Source: Pseudomonas monsensis (GTDB lineage Bacteria > Pseudomonadota > Gammaproteobacteria > Pseudomonadales > Pseudomonadaceae). From it: a stretch of 64,000 nt of DNA. The notes below the pieces were generated by a model, which was given only the letters and a program-made list of their open reading frames with translations, did no database searches and was not told the origin of the DNA. Below are positions 39,158-46,469 of this stretch, in pieces; position 1 is the stretch's first letter; the number at the start of each line of letters is the position of its first letter. Position numbers and translations under genes: made by a program. The stretch covers positions 1,491,501 through 1,555,500 of the forward strand of contig NZ_CP077087.1 in assembly GCF_014268495.2 (NCBI RefSeq), in the 5' to 3' direction.

Positions 39158-39970
39158 ATGAGTACAGAAGATCCACGGTTTGCAGGCATCGCCCGTTTGT
39201 ATGGCATCGAGGGTCTCGAGCGCCTGCGCGCGGCCCATGTGGCGATCGTTGGCGTCGGTGGCGTCGGCTCCTGGGCGGCGGAAGCCATGGCCCGCTGTGG
39301 TGTCGGCGAGATTTCGCTGTTCGACCTCGACGACGTCTGCGTCAGCAACGCCAACCGGCAGTTGCATGCGCTGGACAGCACCGTTGGCAAACCCAAGGTC
39401 GAAGTGATGGCCGAGCGCCTGCGCGGGATCAACCCGGACTGCACGGTGCACGCCGTGGCCGATTTCGTCACCCGCGAGACCATGGCCGAATACATCACGC
39501 CGAACATTGACTGCGTGATCGACTGCATCGACGCGGTCAACGCCAAGGCTGCGCTGATTGCCTGGTGCAAGCGGCGCAAGATCCAGATCATCACCACCGG
39601 CGGTGCGGGCGGGCAGATTGATCCGACGTTGATTCAGGTGTGCGACCTGAACCGTACGTTCAACGATCCACTGGCTTCAAAAGTGCGTTCGACCTTGCGT
39701 CGCGACTACGGCTTCTCGCGCACCGTGACCCGCCATTACAGCGTGCCGTGCGTGTTCTCCACCGAACAGCTGCGCTATCCGAAACCGGACGGCAGTATCT
39801 GTTTGCAGAAGAGTTTTGTCGGCGATGGCGTGAAGCTCGACTGCGCCGGCGGGTTTGGCGCGGTGATGATGGTGACGGCGACATTCGGCATGGTCGCGGC
39901 GACCAAGGCGGTGGACAAGATTGTGGCGGGTGTCCGGCGCCCGGTGGATCGGCTCAAGCCTCAGGTTTGA
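39158..39970 (+). CDS. tcdA: tRNA threonylcarbamoyladenosine dehydratase TcdA
   Basis: This 270-residue E1-like (ThiF/MoeB fold) enzyme uses ATP to cyclise t6A37 to ct6A in tRNA. The nucleotide loop is VGVGGVGSWAAEAMARCG, followed by DLDDVCVSNANRQLHA, and the C-terminal membrane-associated region includes GAVMMVTATFGMVAA. ATG 39158 sits 8 bases after GGGG; an ATG two codons earlier is too close. It is also called CsdL because it receives help from CsdA-CsdE, which are encoded convergently just downstream. Confidence 0.95.
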   Translation: MSTEDPRFAGIARLYGIEGLERLRAAHVAIVGVGGVGSWAAEAMARCGVGEISLFDLDDVCVSNANRQLHALDSTVGKPKVEVMAERLRGINPDCTVHAVADFVTRETMAEYITPNIDCVIDCIDAVNAKAALIAWCKRRKIQIITTGGAGGQIDPTLIQVCDLNRTFNDPLASKVRSTLRRDYGFSRTVTRHYSVPCVFSTEQLRYPKPDGSICLQKSFVGDGVKLDCAGGFGAVMMVTATFGMVAATKAVDKIVAGVRRPVDRLKPQV

Positions 39971-39988
39971 TGTCGGGGCTTATGGCCT

Positions 39989-40081
39989 CATCGCTGGCAA
40001 GCCAGCTCCCACAGGTATTTGGTTGGTTCACTGCATTTGTGAAGACCATAGAACCCTGTGGCAGCTGGCTTGCCAGCGATG
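39989..40081. repeat. Paired REP palindromes (GCTGGC family)
   Basis: ATCGCTGGCAAGCCAGCTCC and CTGTGGCAGCTGGCTTGCCA are inverted between the convergent tcdA and csdE genes, ending five bases from the csdE stop. The pair fills the whole gap and could act as a bidirectional transcript end. Confidence 0.88.
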
Positions 40082-40085
40082 GCGA

Positions 40086-40490
40086 TTAACCGGCCAACTC
40101 ATTCATCCGCTGAAGTACGGCATTGAGACCATTACTGCGCGAAGGCGAGAGTTGCCGCGAAAGCCCCAGTTCGTTGAACCAGTCCGGCAGATCCACTTGC
40201 TGCAATTCAGCAGCGCTCAGACCATTGACCCGCAACAGCAACAACGCCACCAACCCGCGAATCATCCGCGCATCACTACTTGCCGAAAACTGCCAGTGGC
40301 CGTCATTCAGCGAGCCCACCAACCACACCTGGCTTTCACAACCATGCACGCGGTTGGCGTCGTTTTTATCTGCATCGTCCAGCGGTGGCAGGCGATCGCC
40401 AAACTGCATCAGCAACCGCGCACGCTGTTCCCAACCGGCGGCATTCTGAAAAGTGTGCAGCGCTTCGGCAGCGGCGGGCGGCAGACTCAT
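40086..40490 (-). CDS. csdE: SufE-family sulfur acceptor CsdE
   Basis: This 134-residue protein accepts persulfide sulfur from the cysteine desulfurase CsdA. The acceptor Cys lies in RVHGCESQVWL, in the usual SufE position on an exposed loop. It overlaps csdA by four bases (ATGA), and tcdA is next to it, giving the CsdA-CsdE-TcdA set described in E. coli. Confidence 0.93.
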   Translation of the reverse strand: MSLPPAAAEALHTFQNAAGWEQRARLLMQFGDRLPPLDDADKNDANRVHGCESQVWLVGSLNDGHWQFSASSDARMIRGLVALLLLRVNGLSAAELQQVDLPDWFNELGLSRQLSPSRSNGLNAVLQRMNELAG

Positions 40491-41692
40491 CGCAACAACT
40501 CCAGTGCCTGATCCAGCGCTTCGAAGAAGCGTTCCAGATCCTCGGAATCGTTGTACAACGCCAGCGAAACACGAATCGCCCCGGCCAGCTCCAGGCTTTT
40601 CAGCAACGGCATGGCGCAGTGATGCCCGGCGCGCACGGCGATGCCTTGCTCGGTCAGCAGGTGCGCCAGATCGGCGTTGTGCACGCCTTCGACGACAAAA
40701 CTGGCCAACGCCAGTTGCGGCTTGCCCAGCAGACGGATGCCATTGCGAGCGTGCAGGCCCTTGAGCAGATAGTCATGCAGCGCCGCTTCGTGCGCGGACA
40801 CTGCGTCCTGGTCCAGGCCGGCCAGATAGTCGAGGGTCGCACCGAGGCCGATCACGCTGGCGATCGGCGGCGTACCCGCCTCGAAACCCAGCGGAGCAGG
40901 GCGAAAACGTGAATCGTGATAATTGGCTTCCAGCACCATTTCGCCGCCGAACTGCCAGGGCTTCAGTTGCTCAAGCGCCTTGTTGCGCCCGAACAGCACG
41001 CCGAGGCCATCGGGGCCGTACAGCTTGTGGCTGGAAAACACATAGAAGTCACAACCCAGCGCCTGCACGTCGTGGCGACCGTGCACCACACCTTGCGCGC
41101 CATCGACCACGGTCAGGGCGTTCTGTGCCTTGGCCATGCCCAATAGCGCTGGCAATGGCTGCCAGGCACCGAGCACATTGGATAACTGACTGACCGCCAG
41201 CAAACGTGTACGCGGGCCGATCAGTTGCACGGCGGCCGCGAGGTCGATCAAACCGGCGTCATTCAGCGGCAGGATCACCAGTTTCAGGTCGCGCCGCTGC
41301 GCCAGTTGCTGCCACGGCAGCAGGTTGGCGTGATGCTCCAGGGCGCTGATGACAATTTCATCGCCCGGGTGGAAAAGATGTTCCAGGCCATAGGCCAGGA
41401 GATTCAGCGCACTGGTGGCGCCGTGAGTGAAGATGATCTGCCCGCTGTCACCGGCATTCAGCCACTGGGCCGCCTTGAGCCGACTGTCTTCGAACGCCTG
41501 CGTCGCGTGAGCGCCGGGCAGGTGCTGCGCACGATGCACATTGGCCGCGCCGTTGGCGTAGTAATGCGTCAGTGCGTCAAGCAGGGCTTGCGGTTTTTGC
41601 GTGGTGGCGGCGTTGTCCAGATAGGTCTGGTCTTGCCGTTGCAGGGCGGCGATGGCCGGAAAGTCGGCGCGCCAGGGGGAGGGAATCATCAT
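40487..41692 (-). CDS. csdA: Cysteine desulfurase, SufS/CsdA type
   Basis: This 401-residue PLP enzyme takes sulfur from cysteine. The PLP Lys is in FSSHKLYGPDGLGVL, the His-rich segment is SALEHHANLLPW, and the catalytic Cys is in RAGHHCAMPLL. The group II (SufS-like) pattern and the adjacent csdE make it CsdA rather than IscS. Two consecutive ATGs (41692, 41689) are possible starts; upstream of them the frame runs into a REP pair. Confidence 0.94.
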   Translation of the reverse strand: MMIPSPWRADFPAIAALQRQDQTYLDNAATTQKPQALLDALTHYYANGAANVHRAQHLPGAHATQAFEDSRLKAAQWLNAGDSGQIIFTHGATSALNLLAYGLEHLFHPGDEIVISALEHHANLLPWQQLAQRRDLKLVILPLNDAGLIDLAAAVQLIGPRTRLLAVSQLSNVLGAWQPLPALLGMAKAQNALTVVDGAQGVVHGRHDVQALGCDFYVFSSHKLYGPDGLGVLFGRNKALEQLKPWQFGGEMVLEANYHDSRFRPAPLGFEAGTPPIASVIGLGATLDYLAGLDQDAVSAHEAALHDYLLKGLHARNGIRLLGKPQLALASFVVEGVHNADLAHLLTEQGIAVRAGHHCAMPLLKSLELAGAIRVSLALYNDSEDLERFFEALDQALELLR

Positions 41693-41733
41693 TTGTTCAG
41701 CCCTGTGAACTTGGGCGGGATGTACACAAGACA

Positions 41734-41808
41734 CTGTGGGAGCGAGCCTGCTCGCGAAGGCGTTCTTGAATACGCCAAAAGCTTCGCGAGCAAGCTTGCT
41801 CCCACAGG
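41734..41808. repeat. Paired REP palindromes (GAGCGAGC family)
   Basis: CTGTGGGAGCGAGCCTGCTC and GCTTCGCGAGCAAGCTTGCT are inverted around about 25 bp between csdA and dapD on the minus strand. Confidence 0.88.
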
Positions 41809-41823
41809 AGGTCGATGTGCTGC

Positions 41824-42858
41824 TTAGTTGTGAGCGTGCAGCGCTTCGTTCAGCTCGATTGCCGATTTGTGGGTTTTGCACTCCACGGCACCGGTTTCCG
41901 AGTTGCGACGGAACAGCAGGTCAGTCTGACCGGCCAGCTCACGCGCCTTCACCACCTTGACCAGGTTGTTGTGCTCGTCCAGCAGTGCCACCTTGGTGCC
42001 GGCGGTCACGTACAGGCCCGACTCGACGGTGTTGCGGTCGCCCAACGGGATACCGATACCGGCGTTGGCACCGATCAGGCAGCCTTCGCCGACCTTGATC
42101 ACGATGTTGCCGCCACCCGACAGGGTGCCCATGGTCGAGCAGCCGCCGCCCAGATCCGAGCCCTTGCCGACGAACACGCCAGCGGACACGCGGCCTTCGA
42201 TCATGCCCGGGCCTTCGGTGCCGGCGTTGAAGTTGATGAAGCCTTCGTGCATCACGGTGGTGCCTTCGCCCACGTAGGCACCCAGACGCAGACGCGCAGC
42301 GTCAGCGATGCGCACGCCGGCCGGAACCACGTAGTCGGTCATTTTCGGGAACTTGTCCACCGAGAACACTTCCAGCAGCTCGCCGCGCAGGCGGGCTTCG
42401 AGTTGCATCTCGGCCAGTTCGCTCAGGTCGATCGCGCCCTGGCTGGTCCAGGCCACGTTCGGCAGCAGCGGGAAGATCCCGGCCAGGCTCACGCCGTGCG
42501 GCTTGACCAGACGGTGGGACAGCAGGTGCAGCTTGAGGTAGGCCTCAGGTGTCGAGGTCAGCTGTGCGTCTTCCGCCAGCAGGGTGGCGACCAGCGGCTT
42601 GTGGCTCTCGGCCAGACGGGTCAGCAGCTTGCCTTGCACGGCGTCGATGACTTTGACCGCTTCAGCCAGTTGCGCAGCCTGCGCGGTGGTGAAGGCGATG
42701 GCCTGGTTGCCTTCGGTGTAGCCGAGGATCGGCGCAACAGCGGCGACCAGTTCGGCCGACGGGTTGAGCAGTGGCTGGGCGTAAAACACTTCCAGCCACG
42801 CGCCTTGACGGTTCTGAGTGCCGACACCAAAGGCGATGCTGAACAGGGATTTGGACAT
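41824..42858 (-). CDS. dapD: Tetrahydrodipicolinate N-succinyltransferase
   Basis: This 344-residue enzyme uses succinyl-CoA to start the succinylase route to diaminopimelate. The C-terminal half is a left-handed beta-helix with hexapeptide repeats (VGEGTTVMHEGFINFNAG, GVFVGKGSDLGGGCSTMG, GCLIGANAGIGIPLGDRN). It is the long actinobacterial/Pseudomonas-type DapD, distinct from the 274-residue E. coli form. It works with dapC and dapE in this window. Confidence 0.96.
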   Translation of the reverse strand: MSKSLFSIAFGVGTQNRQGAWLEVFYAQPLLNPSAELVAAVAPILGYTEGNQAIAFTTAQAAQLAEAVKVIDAVQGKLLTRLAESHKPLVATLLAEDAQLTSTPEAYLKLHLLSHRLVKPHGVSLAGIFPLLPNVAWTSQGAIDLSELAEMQLEARLRGELLEVFSVDKFPKMTDYVVPAGVRIADAARLRLGAYVGEGTTVMHEGFINFNAGTEGPGMIEGRVSAGVFVGKGSDLGGGCSTMGTLSGGGNIVIKVGEGCLIGANAGIGIPLGDRNTVESGLYVTAGTKVALLDEHNNLVKVVKARELAGQTDLLFRRNSETGAVECKTHKSAIELNEALHAHN

Positions 42859-42890
42859 GTGAATACCTCTAGCAATAAGTGACGGGCTGC

Positions 42891-43253
42891 TTACTGGAGT
42901 GCAGCCGCGTAGATGTCTGGCTTGAAGCCAATCAGGGTTCGGTCACCGAGATCGAGCACCGGGCGCTTGATCATCGAGGGTTGAGCGAGCATCAGTTCGA
43001 TGGCTTTCGACTGGTCGAGATCGGCTTTACGTTCGTCGTCGAGTTTGCGAAAGGTCGTGCCTGCACGGTTCAACACCGTTTGCCAGCCGTGCTCGTCACA
43101 CCATTGAGTCAGGTGCTCACGGTCGATACCGGCGGTTTTGTAATCATGAAAGTCGTAGCTGACAGCGTGTTCATCGAGCCAGGTGCGCGCCTTCTTCATG
43201 GTGTCGCAGGCTTTGATGCCGAAAAGGTGCAACGTTTTACTTGAAACGGTCAA
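42891..43253 (-). CDS. ArsC/Spx-family thioredoxin-fold protein
   Basis: This 120-residue protein has a thioredoxin fold of the ArsC/Spx/YffB type (LHLFGIKACDTMKKARTWLDEH) with a single N-terminal Cys, and the C-terminal blocks FRKLDDERKADL and MIKRPVLDLGDRTLIGFKP. It is most like YffB, whose role is uncertain, and not a confirmed arsenate reductase. The proposed start is TTG 43253, preceded by GGGGG; no ATG lies in a suitable place upstream. It sits 32 bases upstream of dapD and is probably cotranscribed. Confidence 0.85.
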   Translation of the reverse strand: MTVSSKTLHLFGIKACDTMKKARTWLDEHAVSYDFHDYKTAGIDREHLTQWCDEHGWQTVLNRAGTTFRKLDDERKADLDQSKAIELMLAQPSMIKRPVLDLGDRTLIGFKPDIYAAALQ

Positions 43254-43353
43254 GGAATCGCCCCCTTTACAGGTGCTGGAGAAAAATGGTGTCGGATTAT
43301 GCCATGACCAAACCGGTTCGCGGCGCCTCAGGTCGATTTGGCAATGCAAAACC

Positions 43354-43444
43354 CTGTGGGAGCGAGCTTGCTCGCGAATACGGTGTGTCATTAACAGAGA
43401 TTTTGACTGACACGGCCCCTTCGCGAGCAAGCTCGCTCCCACAC
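43354..43444. repeat. Paired REP palindromes (GAGCGAGC family)
   Basis: CTGTGGGAGCGAGCTTGCTC and CGCGAGCAAGCTCGCTCCCA are inverted around about 45 bp, in the divergent gap between the ArsC-like gene and the antiporter gene. Confidence 0.9.
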
Positions 43445-43546
43445 TGGTGCGGCGTGTACGCGTGCGACATAGGTGCAAACGCCAGACGCATCCTAAGCGG
43501 CTAATATGGCAGTTCAACGCTGTCGATCGTCTGAGATTTCCGCTTT

Positions 43547-45178
43547 ATGCAAACCGCTTATACCGTCCTGATCCTGCTGATGCTGGTCAGCGTCTCGCGG
43601 CTGGTCGGACGGGTCATCCCGCTGCCGCTTCCTCTGGTGCAAATCGCCGCTGGCGCCTTGCTCGCCTGGCCGACCCTCGGTCTGCATGTGGCCCTTGATC
43701 CCGAATTGTTCCTGTTTCTATTCCTGCCACCGTTGCTGTTTTCCGATGGCTGGCGCATGCCCAAGCGCGAGTTCTGGCAGTTGCGCGGGCCGATTCTGAC
43801 CCTGGCGGTCGGACTCGTTCTGTTCACCGTGGTCGGAGCGGGTTACTTCATTCACTGGCTGCTGCCGACGATTCCGCTGCCGGTGGCTTTCGCCCTGGCC
43901 GCCGTGCTGTCGCCGACGGATGCGGTGGCCGTCTCGGCGATTTCGCAGAACCGCTTGCCGACGCCACTGATGCACATGTTGCAGGGCGAGGCGCTGATGA
44001 ACGACGCTTCAGGCCTGGTGACATTCAAGTTCGCCCTCGCTGCCGCAGTGACCGGAGTATTTTCGCTGGCCAATGCCAGTCTGACGTTTGTACTGGTGGC
44101 GGTTGGTGGCCTGGCGGTGGGCGTCGCGCTGAGCTGGCTGGTCGGGCGCTTGCGTGCGTGGATGATCGCTCGCGGCTGGGATGATCCGGCCACCCACGTG
44201 GTGTTCATGTTACTGCTGCCTTTCGCGGCGTATGTGCTGGCCGAGCGGTTGGGCGCTTCCGGCATTCTTTCGGCGGTGGCGGCGGGGATGATGCAGAGCT
44301 GGCTCGATCTGTTGCCACGTCAGACCAGCACCCGCTTGCTCAATCGCAGCGTCTGGTCATTGCTGGAGTTTGCCTTCAATGGTTTGATCTTCCTGCTGCT
44401 CGGCCTGCAATTGCCGGACATCATCAAAGCCGTGGTCAGCCACGAGCCGACGTTGTGGCCGACGCTGTTCTATCGCTGCCTTGATGTCGTGGCGATTTTC
44501 CTCGCGCTGGTACTGCTGCGGTTTATCTGGGTGCAGAGTATCTGGCGCTTGTCGGTGCTGCTGCGACGTTTGCGCGGCAAGGGCGAGCTGACGCAAGTGC
44601 CGACGGCGCGTTCCTGCTGGCTGTTGACTGTCGGTGGGGTGCGAGGTGCGGTGACGCTGGCCGGTGTGATGTCGGTGCCGATGCTGATGGGTAGCGAGGC
44701 TTTCCCCGAGCGTGACCTGCTGATCTTCATCGCCGCCGGGGTAATTCTGCTGTCGCTGATCTCGGCATGTATCGCGCTGCCACTGTTGCTGCGGGGCATC
44801 GAAAAAAGCCCGGATGACAAGCGCCGTCAGGAAGTGCGCGATGCCTGGCGCAAGACTGCCGAGGCGGCGATCCATGCGCTGGAAACCGAAGAGGTCGCCC
44901 CGCAGGACGCCGCTCAGGCGGCACTCTCGGCGGAACTGAAAGCGCGGATCATGTCCGAGTATCGCCATCAACTTGAGGTCTTCAACGATTCCGCCGAAGC
45001 CCAGGCGTTGGCGTTTCAGATGGATCTGCTGGAGCGCCGGCTGCGTTTGAAGGCCCTACGGGCGCAGCGCCTCGAACTGTATAGCCTCAGTCGGCAGCAT
45101 CAGATTGGCGATGACGTGTTGCGGGAGGTCTTGGGTGAGCTGGATTTGAGTGAGGCGAATCTGGGACAGGTCAAATAG
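43547..45178 (+). CDS. CPA1-family sodium/proton antiporter
   Basis: This 543-residue inner-membrane transporter has about 12 membrane segments in the first 410 residues, then a cytoplasmic tail of about 130 residues, largely helical and charged. The ion-binding ND pair of CPA1 exchangers is in GEALMNDASGLVTF, and VLSPTDAVAVSAIS and GGVRGAVTLAGVMSVP are further family motifs. It should exchange Na+ or K+ for protons; ion choice cannot be read from the sequence. The start ATG lacks a strong ribosome site. It converges on dapC with a shared hairpin. Confidence 0.92.
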   Translation: MQTAYTVLILLMLVSVSRLVGRVIPLPLPLVQIAAGALLAWPTLGLHVALDPELFLFLFLPPLLFSDGWRMPKREFWQLRGPILTLAVGLVLFTVVGAGYFIHWLLPTIPLPVAFALAAVLSPTDAVAVSAISQNRLPTPLMHMLQGEALMNDASGLVTFKFALAAAVTGVFSLANASLTFVLVAVGGLAVGVALSWLVGRLRAWMIARGWDDPATHVVFMLLLPFAAYVLAERLGASGILSAVAAGMMQSWLDLLPRQTSTRLLNRSVWSLLEFAFNGLIFLLLGLQLPDIIKAVVSHEPTLWPTLFYRCLDVVAIFLALVLLRFIWVQSIWRLSVLLRRLRGKGELTQVPTARSCWLLTVGGVRGAVTLAGVMSVPMLMGSEAFPERDLLIFIAAGVILLSLISACIALPLLLRGIEKSPDDKRRQEVRDAWRKTAEAAIHALETEEVAPQDAAQAALSAELKARIMSEYRHQLEVFNDSAEAQALAFQMDLLERRLRLKALRAQRLELYSLSRQHQIGDDVLREVLGELDLSEANLGQVK

Positions 45179-45187
45179 CCTGCGGAG

Positions 45188-45218
45188 TTGCCCGCGCCAG
45201 AGCGTCTGGCGCGGGCAA
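45188..45218. terminator. Shared hairpin between the antiporter and dapC genes
   Basis: TTGCCCGCGCCAGA pairs with TCTGGCGCGGGCAA around GCG. The stem is long and strong but has almost no T run, so it may block or stabilise both convergent transcripts rather than act as a classic terminator. Confidence 0.7.
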
Positions 45219-45226
45219 TCGGATGC

Positions 45227-46426
45227 TTACTTGTGCCGTGTGATGAAGGCGCGAATACGTTCCGCCGCTTCGACGCATTCAGCCAGTGGCGCAACCAGTG
45301 CCATGCGCACGCGACCGGCACCCGGGTTGACACCATCTACATCGCGGGACAGGTAGGAGCCGGGCACCACGGTCACGTGTTCTTCAGCAAACAGCTCCCG
45401 GCAAAACGCCGCGTCATCACCTTGCACGTTTGGCCACAGGTAGAAACTGCCATCCGGACGCTGCACATCCATCACCGGGCTGAGGATTGCCAGGACCGCG
45501 TCGAACTTCTCGCGGTACAGCGCACGGTTGGCGCGCACGTGCACTTCGTCGTTCCACGCGGCCACGCTGGCCAGTTGCGTTTGCACCGGCATCGCACAGC
45601 CGTGGTAGGTGCGATACAGCAGGAAGCCCTTGAGGATGTCGGCATCACCGGCAACAAATCCCGAGCGCAGGCCCGGCAGGTTGGAGCGCTTGGACAGGCT
45701 GTGGAACACCACGCAGCGCTTGAAATCCTTGCGGCCCAGTTCGACGCAGGCGCTGAGCAGGCCCGGCGGTGGCGTCTGTTCGTCGAAGTACAGTTCGCTG
45801 TAGCACTCGTCGGCGGCGATGACGAAGTCGTATTCGTCGGCCAGGGCGATCAGTTTTTTCAGCACATCGACCGGGATCAGTGCGCCGGTCGGGTTGCCCG
45901 GCGAGCACAGGAACAGGATCTGGCAGCGTTTCCAGATCTCTGGCGATACCGCGTCGAAGTCCGGGTTGAAGCCATTCTCGTCCAGGCATGGCAGGTAGTG
46001 CGGCTTGGCGCCGGCGAGAAACGCCGCGCCCTCGTAGATCTGATAGAACGGGTTCGGGCTGACCACCAGGGCGTCATCGCCACGGTTGACCACGGTCTGG
46101 GTGAAGGCGAACAACGCTTCACGGGTACCGTTGACCGGCAGCACATTGCGCGCCGGGTCAATCCAGCCGCTCGGCACGCCGAAACGACGCTCGCACCAGC
46201 CAGCGATGGCTTCGCGCAGGGCCGGGATGCCGAGGGTGGTCGGGTATACCGCCATCTGATCCAGACTGTTGGCCAGCGCTTCGGCGACAAAACTTGGCGA
46301 GCGATGTTTCGGCTCGCCGATCGACAGGGCGATCGGGCGTTTGTCCGGATTTGGCGTTACGCTGCCGAGCAGGGCGCGGAGCTTTTCGAACGGGTACGGC
46401 TGGAGCTGGTTCAGAGCGTTGTTCAT
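45227..46426 (-). CDS. dapC: Succinyldiaminopimelate transaminase
   Basis: This 399-residue class I aminotransferase makes N-succinyl-LL-diaminopimelate. The PLP Lys lies in FHSLSKRSNLPGLRSGF, and the cofactor region includes LFLCSPGNPTGALI and AADECYSELYF. The N-terminus MNNALNQLQPYPFEKLRALL is typical of the proteobacterial DapC group. In Pseudomonas this gene precedes glnD, as here, which supports the assignment over a general aspartate aminotransferase. Confidence 0.94.
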   Translation of the reverse strand: MNNALNQLQPYPFEKLRALLGSVTPNPDKRPIALSIGEPKHRSPSFVAEALANSLDQMAVYPTTLGIPALREAIAGWCERRFGVPSGWIDPARNVLPVNGTREALFAFTQTVVNRGDDALVVSPNPFYQIYEGAAFLAGAKPHYLPCLDENGFNPDFDAVSPEIWKRCQILFLCSPGNPTGALIPVDVLKKLIALADEYDFVIAADECYSELYFDEQTPPPGLLSACVELGRKDFKRCVVFHSLSKRSNLPGLRSGFVAGDADILKGFLLYRTYHGCAMPVQTQLASVAAWNDEVHVRANRALYREKFDAVLAILSPVMDVQRPDGSFYLWPNVQGDDAAFCRELFAEEHVTVVPGSYLSRDVDGVNPGAGRVRMALVAPLAECVEAAERIRAFITRHK

Positions 46427-46469
46427 TGGGGCAGGGTCTCTCGCAAAGCCATTTGAATCCGGGGCGCCA

